Shown here piece by piece: positions 32,901 to 40,950 of a stretch of 64,000 nt of DNA. A model generated the notes under the pieces. It made no database searches. It worked only from the letters and a program-made list of their open reading frames with translations, and was not told the origin of the DNA. Position 1 is the first letter of the stretch; each line of letters opens with the position of its first letter. The position numbers and the translations under genes were made by a program. The stretch comes from Hyphomonadaceae bacterium (GTDB taxonomy: Bacteria; Pseudomonadota; Alphaproteobacteria; Caulobacterales; Aquidulcibacteraceae): positions 248,001 through 312,000 of the forward strand of contig JAIELJ010000003.1 of assembly GCA_019753105.1 (NCBI GenBank), read 5' to 3'.

Positions 32901-33443
32901 TTATTCGGGAGAACCAGACGAACTAAAGCGAATGAGGCGGCTAAATTGTTCCATCATCACTTGATCAACGATTGGGGCGACCTGATCCAAGGCCAGGCTC
33001 GGATCTCCTGAAACGCGATAAGTCATCGTGATCTTCGCGCCATTGGCGTGTGGCTCGACCGTATAGGTCAGCACCCCAGTGGCCCCCATGCTCTGGAGCG
33101 GGCCCAGGGCGGCGGCGATCCGGAGGGTCCGGACGCCCTCATGCTCCATAACTAGAACCACGCGGCCGTGCTCAACCGACTGACCGCCGGCCCAGCGCTC
33201 ACACCAGCATCCACCGGCGCGCATATCAAAGCTGAGACGCGAGGCGTCGCCAGAATAGGTGTGTGCGCCGCTCCACCAGCGGGGAAGGCGGCCGAGCGCG
33301 CGCCAAGCGGTCTCAGGGGGCGTGGCCACGAGCGCTTCGGCCTGCAGCGTGAAGGCGCTCGGCGATGCGCTGGCGACCTCGGCTTTGGCGGAAAACGGCG
33401 CGAATACAATCGCTAAAGCGGCCGCGATGAAGGCTGCGCGCAT
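32901..33443 (-). CDS. Secreted SRPBCC/START-like protein
   Basis: 180 aa. Signal peptide MRAAFIAAALAIVFAPFSAKA, then a SRPBCC (helix-grip) domain: FTLQAEALVATPPETAWRAL, LPRWWSGAHTYSGDASRLSF, TYTVEPHANGAKITMTYRVSG and a C-terminal helix (VDQVMMEQFSRLIRF). SRPBCC proteins bind hydrophobic ligands; a periplasmic one is less common. CWCERW holds two close Cys. Its promoter region is shared with the divergent histidine kinase gene and holds a 16-base palindrome. Confidence 0.85.
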   Translation of the reverse strand: MRAAFIAAALAIVFAPFSAKAEVASASPSAFTLQAEALVATPPETAWRALGRLPRWWSGAHTYSGDASRLSFDMRAGGCWCERWAGGQSVEHGRVVLVMEHEGVRTLRIAAALGPLQSMGATGVLTYTVEPHANGAKITMTYRVSGDPSLALDQVAPIVDQVMMEQFSRLIRFSSSGSPE

Positions 33444-33492
33444 GCTTGCTCCTCCCTAAACTGCACCTTGCAGGCGTCTTGGCTAGGCTCAT

Positions 33493-33508
33493 TTGAATGA
33501 TCGTTCAA
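33493..33508. promoter_or_regulatory. TetR-type operator palindrome
   Basis: TTGAATGATCGTTCAA: a 16-base palindrome with one imperfect pair (T/G at the sixth position from each end), the form of TetR-family operators. It lies 50 bases from both divergent starts (SRPBCC 33443, kinase 33559), so it may control both. No TetR gene is in the window. Confidence 0.5.
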
Positions 33509-33558
33509 GTGAGCAAGATTAACTTAGTGTCAGCGCGGCCGCGTCACACTCATGGTGC

Positions 33559-34926
33559 TTGAACGCCGAGGTCACGCCCCCCGCCAACGACGCCAGGAGC
33601 GTCGACCTGCAAGCGCGCCACGTGCGCGGCCTGTTGGCGGTCGCGCGCGCCCGCGTTGCGAATTCATGGCTGCGGCTTGGCTCGTGCGGGATTGTCGCCG
33701 CTGTCGCGACATCGCTGACGGGCGATTACTGGCCGTTCGCTTGGTTCGCCGGCTTGGTCGCGATCATTATCGCCGACCGCGTGATCTTCGCGCGCGTGCT
33801 GGAACGCCATGGAGAGGCAGGGGCTGCGCCGCGGTTCGGTCTGCTCCTTGCCTGGACGATTGCGCAGAGCGCCTACGGCAACATCATCGCCGCTGTCCTT
33901 TGGTTCACGCCTTATGTGCACGGCGAGACGCTGGCGGTGATCTATCTTTGCGGCGGGCTGGCCAACGCGGCCGCCACGCTGCGCGCGCACCCAACGCTCT
34001 CCATGGCTGGTGTTGGGCCTACGATAGCGTTTCTGATGGGATTGCCGATCGCTAGCTACTTGCTCGACGGTGCGCGCAATCCGCTCGAACTTATGCCGCT
34101 TGTCGGCGCGCTCTTGCTGTTGGGCTTTGGCGTCAATCTCTGGCGCAGCCTGGTTCAATCGGATGCGGCGCAAGCCTTAGCAGAGGCGGCCCTCGTGCGA
34201 GAGCGCCAAGCCGCCGCCGCTGCTGCTGCTGCGAAAACCGACATGATTCAGCGCATGAATGCTGAATTGCGTACACCCATGCAGGCGCTGATCGGTGCGG
34301 CTGAGCATCTGAAGCGCGCCGCCACCACGCCACAGGCGCGCGCGCACATCGCGATGCTCGCGCAGGCGGGCGAAGTGTTGAAGCTCGTGCTCGACGATCT
34401 TTCGGATCTCGATCGGCTTGAGAATGGTCAACTGCGCATCGATGCGAAACCGGCCGATCCGCGAGAGGTTGTGCGCGGCGTCGTCGCTGCATTCAAGCCA
34501 GCGGCGCAGGATAAAGGGATTGAGCTCTTTCTCGACATCGCGGCGGACGTGCCGACGTTGGTTGAGATCGATCCGCTACGCGTGCGCCAAGTGCTGTTCA
34601 ATCTCGTCGCCAACGCTGTGCGCTTCACAACGCATGGCGGTGTGCGCGTAACCTTGCGCGCGCAGCCTTCTGAGGGCGGACGCGTGCGTCTCACGTTCAG
34701 CGTCGCCGACACCGGCTCAGGCATGTCGCGCGCGCATCTGGCGACTGTGTTCGGGCGCGGCCGCCTGCGCGCGGGCGGCGATGGCCCGGGCCTAGGCGTC
34801 TCGATTTCCTTGCGTCTCGCCAAACTGATGAGCGGCCAGCTGCACGCACGGAGCGAAATCGGCCAGGGATCGATGTTCAGCTTTACGCTCGACGCGCACG
34901 CCGCCGCGGCTCGCTCAGCAGCCTGA
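33559..34926 (+). CDS. Membrane histidine-kinase homologue lacking the phospho-acceptor histidine
   Basis: 455 aa, TTG start (a GTG at 33622 is the alternative). About five or six membrane segments fill residues 38-198. A helical linker leads to the HisKA region: KTDMIQRMNAELRTPMQALI, where the usual SHELRTP histidine is Ala235 (codon GCT at 34261). The HATPase domain looks intact: N box LFNLVANAVRFT, G1 VADTGSGM, G2 GPGLGVSISLRL. It therefore could bind ATP but cannot autophosphorylate at the normal site. Such degenerate kinases (for example DivL, where Tyr replaces His) act as allosteric partners. No response regulator is adjacent. Confidence 0.88.
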   Translation: MNAEVTPPANDARSVDLQARHVRGLLAVARARVANSWLRLGSCGIVAAVATSLTGDYWPFAWFAGLVAIIIADRVIFARVLERHGEAGAAPRFGLLLAWTIAQSAYGNIIAAVLWFTPYVHGETLAVIYLCGGLANAAATLRAHPTLSMAGVGPTIAFLMGLPIASYLLDGARNPLELMPLVGALLLLGFGVNLWRSLVQSDAAQALAEAALVRERQAAAAAAAAKTDMIQRMNAELRTPMQALIGAAEHLKRAATTPQARAHIAMLAQAGEVLKLVLDDLSDLDRLENGQLRIDAKPADPREVVRGVVAAFKPAAQDKGIELFLDIAADVPTLVEIDPLRVRQVLFNLVANAVRFTTHGGVRVTLRAQPSEGGRVRLTFSVADTGSGMSRAHLATVFGRGRLRAGGDGPGLGVSISLRLAKLMSGQLHARSEIGQGSMFSFTLDAHAAAARSAA

Positions 34927-34929
34927 TCG

Positions 34930-35346
34930 TTATTTCAGAAATGCCCTGAGCTTCCGCGCCAGCAGCGCGGCCTGCTTTATCTCGCACTCCCAGAGCGTCA
35001 GCGTCCGCCATCCAGCTGCGCGCAGCGCTGCGATAGAGCGGGCGTCGCGGGCGACATTGCGCGCGATCTTGGCGCGCCAATAGGCGGCGTTGTCCTTCGG
35101 CTGGCGCGCGCCGCGTTTGCAGTCGTGGCCGTGCCAGAAGCAGCCGTGCACGAAGATCGCTTTACGCATCGCGCCGAAGACGAGATCGGGTTTGCCGGGC
35201 AGCTTTGCGCCGCCGATGCGATAGCGGCGGCCATAGCCAAGCGCACATACAGCCGCGCGCACGACAAGCTCTGGTTTCGTATCGCGCGACTTCACCGCGC
35301 GCATGACGGCGGAGCGCTTCTCTGCGTCGAAAACGTCAGACCGCAT
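34930..35346 (-). CDS. vsr: Very short patch repair (Vsr) endonuclease
   Basis: 138 aa from the ATG at 35346, which overlaps the methyltransferase TGA by one base (TGATG). Catalytic residues: Asp54 in LPGKPDLVF, His67 and His72 in FVHGCFWHGHDC; the Cys69 and Cys76 are zinc-ligand candidates. Vsr nicks 5' of T in T:G mismatches created when 5-methylcytosine is deaminated. Length matches the family core. The longer upstream frame would overlap the methyltransferase and has no family match. Coupling with a cytosine methyltransferase is the usual arrangement. Confidence 0.93.
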   Translation of the reverse strand: MRSDVFDAEKRSAVMRAVKSRDTKPELVVRAAVCALGYGRRYRIGGAKLPGKPDLVFGAMRKAIFVHGCFWHGHDCKRGARQPKDNAAYWRAKIARNVARDARSIAALRAAGWRTLTLWECEIKQAALLARKLRAFLK

Positions 35347-36488
35347 CAGGCGGTTTTGCGCGCGTCCGCAGCACCCGCAAGCGGCGCGAGCAGATGGTGT
35401 GAAAGCCAACGCACGACGGGTACGCACACCGCATCGCCGACCAAATGCAGCGCAGCCGTTTGCGTGGCGGGCAGCGGATAATCCTCCGGCACGCCCATCA
35501 GTCGCGCTGCTTCGCGCGGAGAAAGGAAACGCGAGCGCACTGAGGCGCCTTCAATAAAGAGCAGCATCTGCTTGCTCGATCCGCCCGCTGGCGTGCGTAG
35601 GCAACCGGCGACGCCGTCGAAGCGCGCTTCGGCGCGTTGCACGCGTTCACCGTGTTCAATGCGAATTCGGCGGAAAACCGCGCCAACCTCGCGCCGTCCG
35701 CTCTCGCGTAGCGCATCAACGCGTGCGCGCTGCAGCGGGCTCATTTGCGCGAGCAGTTTCTGCGTCTCCTCATCGCTGCGCCACGCTGCTCCGGGCGGCG
35801 GGTCATCGAGCAGATCGGCGAGACGGGTGTTGCGTTTGGCGGGTGTATCGAGCCGCCACCATACGAAGCGCTTGCGCAATCCGTCCGGCAAACGCGCCAC
35901 CACATTGCGCAAGCTTTGCGAGTGGAACGGCTCACAAGGGCCTGACGCTATCAAGTGCGCGGGCGCCTTGCGTGCAGCGATTACGAACAAGCGCGGCCGC
36001 GATTGTGGCGTGAACAACGCGGCATCGATCTCGAGCGCGCCGACGCGATAACCGAGATCGTCAAGCGCATGGACGAGTGCTGCGAAGTCGGCGCCGCCGT
36101 GAGAGCTTAGCAACCCGGTGACGTTCTCAAGCGCCAGCACGTCCGGGGCGCGCTTCTCGTCGGTCAGCTTCTCGATCAGCTGATGGAAGCCCCAGAACGC
36201 CCCGGATCGAGGCGCCGCCAAACCGCGGCGCGCACCGGCGAGCGAGAGGTCCTGGCAGGGGAACGAGGCCCAGGCCAAAGCCGCTTGGCCGGGCAGGTCA
36301 GCGGTCTTCAGTTTCCAGATATCGCCCTGACGCATATCGTCACCGCCAAAGGCGGCGCGGTAGGCGTTGGCCTTGGCCGGTTCGATGTCATTGGCGAAGA
36401 CGCAGGCGAAATCCGGTTCGAGGCCCAAACGGGCCAGGCCGCCGCCAGCGAAAAACTCGTAGAGTGGGGCGCCGGAATCACGGTGCAT
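35346..36488 (-). CDS. DNA (cytosine-5-)-methyltransferase
   Basis: 380 aa from the ATG at 36488. Conserved motifs: I, FFAGGGLARLGL (residues 12-23); IV, SFPCQDLSLAG with catalytic Cys78; VI, ALENVTGLL; VIII, TPQSRPRLFVIAA; X, HLVGDAVCVPV at the C-terminus. It transfers methyl from SAM to C5 of cytosine. The target recognition region (about 230-310) is not of a kind I can read for specificity. No restriction endonuclease gene is nearby, so this is an orphan methyltransferase with Vsr, protecting its own mutagenic site. The long N-terminal extension seen in the open frame lacks family content. Confidence 0.93.
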   Translation of the reverse strand: MHRDSGAPLYEFFAGGGLARLGLEPDFACVFANDIEPAKANAYRAAFGGDDMRQGDIWKLKTADLPGQAALAWASFPCQDLSLAGARRGLAAPRSGAFWGFHQLIEKLTDEKRAPDVLALENVTGLLSSHGGADFAALVHALDDLGYRVGALEIDAALFTPQSRPRLFVIAARKAPAHLIASGPCEPFHSQSLRNVVARLPDGLRKRFVWWRLDTPAKRNTRLADLLDDPPPGAAWRSDEETQKLLAQMSPLQRARVDALRESGRREVGAVFRRIRIEHGERVQRAEARFDGVAGCLRTPAGGSSKQMLLFIEGASVRSRFLSPREAARLMGVPEDYPLPATQTAALHLVGDAVCVPVVRWLSHHLLAPLAGAADARKTA

Positions 36489-36558
36489 GCCGCTATACTC
36501 GCCTCGGTGGCGCCGAAGGTCTATGACAGAGCTGGGCGTAGAGACTGGGGAAGTCCCG

Positions 36559-37404
36559 ATGCGGACGGCGGAACGCGGCGTGAGGTTTGGGTGCGCGCTG
36601 CTCTTGGCGGCGGCGTTGGGCTTATCGGCCTGCCAGCGGCAGGGCGAAGCGCCAACGGAAACCAATATGACTCAGAGCGATGCCGAGCGTGAGGCGCAAC
36701 TCGCGGCCGAACAGCTCGCAGCGCTCGGCGGCCCCGCCAATGCCGCGCAGCGCGCGCTCTATGAGGGCGAGTTCCACGCCTCAGGCGGTCTCGATCCGAA
36801 CTCGGGCGAAGGCACTGAAGCGGCCTGGGAGCTGCGCTTGCTGACCGACTACGCGCAATTTGCGCGGCCGGGTCTCGGCGAAGACGGCGGCATCCCCGGC
36901 GAACGCGATTACCGCGAACGCGGCATGCGCGTGGTCGCAGGGCCACTCACCATCACCATCCGCCAAGAGGCGTGCACCGCGAGCGGCTTGCAGCTCGATT
37001 ATGTGGCGTCAGTCCTGTTCGAAGGCGTGGCCTACGAGGGGTGCGCACGGCGCGGCATTGACGATGGCGCGCGCTCGACGACTTGGGCCAGCGTGTTGCC
37101 CGAGTTGATGCCGGCAATTGATGCGTGCCTCGGGCGCGTCACATCTCGTCCCGCGCGCATCACGTTCGCCTCGTCGATCGACGAGGGCCAGGTCATGGTG
37201 CGCATCCGCGAATCCAGCGGCGTCCGCCGCGAGTGCATTGCCGATGCGAGCGGCGCGGGCGTTTCGGTCTACGAGCCCGTCTCTGACCTCGATCGCCGCG
37301 CCGGCGAAGGCGATCCGGAGTTTCAGCGCGGCGGGTCGCAGCCCTCTGGCCGCTGCGTGACTGAGGCGCCCGGCCTCGGCTGGCTGATCGATAGAAACTG
37401 CTGA
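36559..37404 (+). CDS. Lipoprotein with COG3650-like domain and C-terminal extension
   Basis: 281 aa from the ATG at 36559, with GGGGA eight bases upstream; the ATG at 36523 is less likely. Signal with LSAC lipobox near residue 25. The domain LTITIRQEACTASGLQLDYV then VLFEGVAYEGCARRG closely parallels the lipoprotein at 31612-32073 (VTIRRFPCQDAMSG and VDGRALNGCGR), with the same Cys spacing. About 120 further residues (ASVLPELMPAIDACLGR, FQRGGSQPSGRCVTEAPGL) add more Cys. Role unknown. The gene is divergent from the methyltransferase, 70 bases apart. Confidence 0.75.
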   Translation: MRTAERGVRFGCALLLAAALGLSACQRQGEAPTETNMTQSDAEREAQLAAEQLAALGGPANAAQRALYEGEFHASGGLDPNSGEGTEAAWELRLLTDYAQFARPGLGEDGGIPGERDYRERGMRVVAGPLTITIRQEACTASGLQLDYVASVLFEGVAYEGCARRGIDDGARSTTWASVLPELMPAIDACLGRVTSRPARITFASSIDEGQVMVRIRESSGVRRECIADASGAGVSVYEPVSDLDRRAGEGDPEFQRGGSQPSGRCVTEAPGLGWLIDRNC

Positions 37405-37474
37405 AGCGGCTCATCGCAAAGTGATTGCCTCGTAGGCGTTTGGCGCGCTCCCTTCAAAGCTCGGGGAGGTCGCA

Positions 37475-37891
37475 ATGTTTGGACCGCGCGCGCACGCGGA
37501 TCGTACGGAAATGGCGCTTTCAGCTGTGCGCATTGGCACGGCTGTTCTGATCTTCATTCACGGCGCTTTTCGCGCTTCGCATTGGGATCCGTACGTCACC
37601 GGCTTCGGCGAATGGCTGGGTTCGCTTGGCTTTCCGCAGGGCCTTTATTGGGCCGCCGCGGTGACGATCTATGAACTTGTCGCGCCGCTCTTCATCCTCG
37701 CGCGCCGCTTCGTGACGCTCGCGTGCTTGGGGCATATCGGCATCGTCGGGCTCGGCATGGTCTTGGTGCACTATCCCGCGGGCTGGTTCGTTGTCGGCGC
37801 GGGCCGCAACGGCATGGAATACTCGGTGCTCCTGCTGATCTGCTTGGCTGCGACCGCGTGGGCGTACGCGCCGCAAATGCGCAAAGCCTAG
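37475..37891 (+). CDS. DoxX family membrane protein
   Basis: 138 aa with four membrane helices. AVRIGTAVLIFIHGAFRASH, FGEWLGSLGFPQGLYWAAA and HYPAGWFVVGAGRNGMEYS match the DoxX family (subunit-like inner-membrane proteins, some linked to oxidative-stress complexes). The start has GGGGAGG upstream. It overlaps the convergent ExoD gene by 4 bases. Confidence 0.85.
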   Translation: MFGPRAHADRTEMALSAVRIGTAVLIFIHGAFRASHWDPYVTGFGEWLGSLGFPQGLYWAAAVTIYELVAPLFILARRFVTLACLGHIGIVGLGMVLVHYPAGWFVVGAGRNGMEYSVLLLICLAATAWAYAPQMRKA

Positions 37892-38538
37892 AACAGGCCC
37901 TGCACCCATTGGGTCAGCCAAGTTGCTGCGATGACGCCGTACTTGGTAAAGAGATAGACCCAGACGATCGAGCCGACAGCGCAGGGCACAGAGAGCAGCA
38001 TCAACAAGCCATCGCGCTGCATGAGCGCAAGGGCGGTGAGCGTGACTGTGACACCCGGCGAAAGGTTCGCGCCCCAGATCGGCAGGATCAGCACGATCGC
38101 CATCAGAAAGGTTTGAAAGCCAACCAGCGATGTGAGCGGCCAGCGCGTCAGGAATGAAAGCCGCGGCTTGATCAGAAACTCGACGCGCTTCAGCCCGCCG
38201 ATCGCAACGCGCAGCGCCTTGTTGAAGCCCTCGCGCGGAAACGTCCAAGCGCGCACCTGGCGTGGCAGCCACAACCGGCGCTGTCCGAACAAAAGCCCAA
38301 GCGCCGGCGCGATCATCAAGATGCCGAAGATCGTGGAGATGCCCGGAATGTTCGGGATGCACATCGGCAGCGCGAGGATCAGCAGCAGCACGCCGTGCGC
38401 GCGCGAGTCCAGGCTGTCGACAAGTTCGCCGACGCTGATCTTATCGCCCTGAAAAGCCTGGGTAAGCTCCTCCAATACTTCGGAGGCGGCGCGGCCTGGT
38501 GGTGGCTGCGCTTCGGAGGGCGGTGTCGCGTTCAGCAT
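37888..38538 (-). CDS. ExoD family protein (exopolysaccharide synthesis related)
   Basis: 216 aa from the ATG at 38538, which has AGGGAA just upstream; the ATG at 38565 is possible. A soluble helical N-part (SEVLEELTQAFQGDKISVGE) is followed by membrane segments: AHGVLLLILALPMCIPNIPG, STIFGILMIAPALGLLFGQ, LVGFQTFLMAIVLILPIWG. NIPGIS and the (R)LWLPRQVR segment are typical for ExoD. ExoD of Sinorhizobium affects exopolysaccharide and nodule invasion; the biochemical role is unknown. Confidence 0.9.
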   Translation of the reverse strand: MLNATPPSEAQPPPGRAASEVLEELTQAFQGDKISVGELVDSLDSRAHGVLLLILALPMCIPNIPGISTIFGILMIAPALGLLFGQRRLWLPRQVRAWTFPREGFNKALRVAIGGLKRVEFLIKPRLSFLTRWPLTSLVGFQTFLMAIVLILPIWGANLSPGVTVTLTALALMQRDGLLMLLSVPCAVGSIVWVYLFTKYGVIAATWLTQWVQGLF

Positions 38539-38643
38539 GGTTCCCTGAGAATGAGGCCGTGACATGGGGCGCCGGCTAAACTTTGACCAGAGCATAGCGA
38601 CGTTCAGACCTCATCAACCGGACCAGCGTAGCCCGGAGCTGGA

Positions 38644-39123
38644 ATGGCCCGTTTGCGTTGGATCTTCGCGGGGCTCGGTCTTGCGCTGGCGGCATGCAGT
38701 CAGGCGTCTGCGCCGCCCCGCGAACTCGACGGGCTCTGGAGCACCGGCGACGCCTCGTGCGCCGCTGGCGTTGGTATTCGTTTCACTGACGCAGCGATCA
38801 TTGCGATTTATCCGGAGCGGGAAGAGGTGCTGATCGCCGCGCCGCGCTATGACGAAATCTCGTCCGAAGGCCGCTTCCGCGTGCGCGTGACGTATGCCTT
38901 GCCGGTCATCGAAGGCGCGAGTGCGCGAGCCGGCGCACGCGGCGTGCTGGTGCTTTCCCGGCACGGCCAGTTGCTCGCGCCCGAGCAGCACACGTTGGTG
39001 GATTCCTTGACAGGTTCGGCGCGGATGCGGATCGCCGATGATCCGATGACGACAGCTTTGACGCTGCAGCCGTGCGGCCGCCATCCGTGGCGCGAGCCGC
39101 TGCGGGGGCTAACCCCGGCCTGA
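38644..39123 (+). CDS. Predicted lipoprotein, unknown function
   Basis: 159 aa. Signal with LAAC lipobox (Cys18). The mature part starts ELDGLWSTGDASCAAGVGI and has beta segments (IRFTDAAIIAIYPEREEVLI, RFRVRVTYALPVIEG), ending in a Cys-containing ALTLQPCGRHPW. The DGLWSTG start is like small lipocalin-type domains, but I assign no family. A bidirectional hairpin terminator follows 2 bases after the stop. Confidence 0.7.
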   Translation: MARLRWIFAGLGLALAACSQASAPPRELDGLWSTGDASCAAGVGIRFTDAAIIAIYPEREEVLIAAPRYDEISSEGRFRVRVTYALPVIEGASARAGARGVLVLSRHGQLLAPEQHTLVDSLTGSARMRIADDPMTTALTLQPCGRHPWREPLRGLTPA

Positions 39124-39125
39124 TC

Positions 39126-39149
39126 GCCGGCTCCGCGTACGGAGCCGGC
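39126..39149. terminator. Hairpin terminator between convergent genes
   Basis: GCCGGCTCCG, loop CGTA, CGGAGCCGGC: a perfect ten-pair stem followed by TCTCTT on the plus strand. It sits between the stops at 39123 (+) and 39162 (-). Confidence 0.75.
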
Positions 39150-39161
39150 TCTCTTCAAGAC

Positions 39162-39500
39162 TTATTGGTTGTTGGCTTCCAGCGTGGCGCTTTGGCCGTT
39201 GCAGCGCGCGATCTCATCGGCGCTCAGCTGACGCTCTTCATTACCGTAAGTAACGACGGTGACGTTGCCGCCGGCTTGACGAATGAACTGGCGGCAGGAG
39301 CGGACATTGATGCCATGCGTGGGGCGCGCGAGGCAGGTGTCGCCGTTGCAGCTCCAGAGCGTGTTGAGCGCGATCACTTGCGAGCCGCCAGCGTAGGGCG
39401 AGGCGAGGCGGACAGTGGCGATGCCGTCGCGCGCATAGGCGGCGCCAACGAAGCCGGCGCTCATGAGAGCGGCGATAACGGTCGTGCGGATGATGGACAT
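39162..39500 (-). CDS. Small secreted protein with conserved cysteines, unknown
   Basis: 112 aa from the ATG at 39500 (GGAGGG-type Shine-Dalgarno directly upstream), the longer frame adding a leader without signal character. Signal peptide MSIIRTTVIAALMSAGFVGAAYA, then DGIATVRLASPYAGGSQVIA, SCNGDTCLARP, NVRSCRQFIRQAGG and ARCNGQSATLE. Four Cys suggest two disulfides. This looks like a small periplasmic family of Caulobacterales, function unknown. Confidence 0.8.
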   Translation of the reverse strand: MSIIRTTVIAALMSAGFVGAAYARDGIATVRLASPYAGGSQVIALNTLWSCNGDTCLARPTHGINVRSCRQFIRQAGGNVTVVTYGNEERQLSADEIARCNGQSATLEANNQ

Positions 39501-39747
39501 GAGAAACCCTCCAGGTCGGTCGCGCTGCTTGGGGAGGAGCGCCAGGACCCAACGTTTGCCGCGATTACTGAGGGCTGACAAGAGAAAACTGAACAAACTA
39601 AAAAATATTCACAGAGCGGTGATCCAACGCGCAGCCTCGTAATGGTTAATTCCCCTCTGCCGGGCAGCGGTCTTGCGCTAGAGAAGGAGGGCCGAGCGTG
39701 TTCCGAGGGACCGGCGCGCTTCGGCCAAGCCAGGGGGTGGACCGGCC

Positions 39748-40878
39748 ATGACGTTTTACAAGTTTTCCGTGGGCGTGGTGTTGACGCTGGCGATGGTCGC
39801 CGTGCTGTTCATGAGCGCGGTGGTGTTCTCGTCGCGAGACTTCCAGTTCGGCGTCGCCCAGGTCGCGCCCGCTACCAATGGCCTCGTCGATTTTGAACGC
39901 TTGGCGGAAGCGCAGCAGCAGATACAGCGCATCGAGAGCGAGACCAGCGCGCCGCGCGGCGAACTGCTCGAAGTCCAATCGCGCATCGATACGATCGACG
40001 CCGCCACGCGCGCCGCGCAAACGCGCATCAACGAAGTGCGCGCCGAGATAGTGCTGGATATCGCCCAAGTCGAACGCAATGCGGAGGTGGCGCCGGCACA
40101 GAGCGCCGCCGCCGATACAAGCGCGCAAGCGCTTTCAACGCGCATCAATACGCTTGCCGCGCAGCCCAACTTGTCGCCGACGGATCAGCAAACCGTCGTC
40201 GCGCTCAACTCACAGGCAGAACAACTCGCGCAAGATGAAGCAACAGTGCTCGAGCGCGATGCGGAGCGCGGAACACTGGCTGCGCGTCAGCGCGCGCTGA
40301 GCGGGCAGGTGGCGGAATCCAACGCGCGCATCTTTGCGCTTCAGCAGAGCGTCGTGCCGAACTACGAACACTTCGGCCGCATCAGCAACGAAGCTGCCGC
40401 GCTGCAGGGCTTAAGCCGTCTCGGCGTGAGCGCCGATCTGGCCCAGGGCCACCCGGCGCTTCTGTCGACCTTCCTGGTGTTGCTCATGGGCGCGCTGGGC
40501 TCGCTGCTTTATCTGTTTCCAGCCTATCTCAACCGCGCGGTGCCCGTGACGATGGCGGAGATCGTGGTCCGCCTCATCTTCGGCATGTGCGCCGCGTTTG
40601 CGCTCTACATGCTGGCCAACGCTGCGATCGCGGGTTTCTCGATGACATCCTCGGTGCAGCAGGCGACGACATCCGCGGCGCTCAATCCGTTCGCGGTGTC
40701 GCTGATCGGCATCGTGGCTGGCGTGCTCTCGGAAGATATCGCCCAATGGATCCAGGAGCGAGGGCGGGGGATCTTCCAGCAGGGTGGCGCGAGTGCGACG
40801 CGGCCGCCGCCGCCACCTGCCGCAAACGAACCATCGGCTACGGGCGGTCTGGTGAACAACGACGCGCTCAACGGGTAA
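39748..40878 (+). CDS. Membrane protein with long periplasmic or cytosolic coiled coil, unknown
   Basis: 376 aa. Order: N-terminal membrane helix (about 6-28, SVGVVLTLAMVAVLFMSAVV), a coiled coil rich in Ala, Gln and Glu (about 48-215), then three membrane segments (LLSTFLVLLMGALGSLLYLF; VVRLIFGMCAAFALYMLANA; NPFAVSLIGIVAGVLSEDIA) and a disordered Pro/Ala tail. No family recognised. The anchor-coil-anchor layout suits an envelope scaffold. The upstream 150 bases hold TGGTTAATTCC, a CtrA-like half site. It is co-oriented with the thiolase gene 72 bases downstream. Confidence 0.75.
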   Translation: MTFYKFSVGVVLTLAMVAVLFMSAVVFSSRDFQFGVAQVAPATNGLVDFERLAEAQQQIQRIESETSAPRGELLEVQSRIDTIDAATRAAQTRINEVRAEIVLDIAQVERNAEVAPAQSAAADTSAQALSTRINTLAAQPNLSPTDQQTVVALNSQAEQLAQDEATVLERDAERGTLAARQRALSGQVAESNARIFALQQSVVPNYEHFGRISNEAAALQGLSRLGVSADLAQGHPALLSTFLVLLMGALGSLLYLFPAYLNRAVPVTMAEIVVRLIFGMCAAFALYMLANAAIAGFSMTSSVQQATTSAALNPFAVSLIGIVAGVLSEDIAQWIQERGRGIFQQGGASATRPPPPPAANEPSATGGLVNNDALNG

Positions 40879-40950
40879 AACTGACGCGGCGGGATGCTTT
40901 GACCTCCGCGCCGTCGCGTTTAGTGTGCGGCGCAAATAGGGAGAAGTCTC

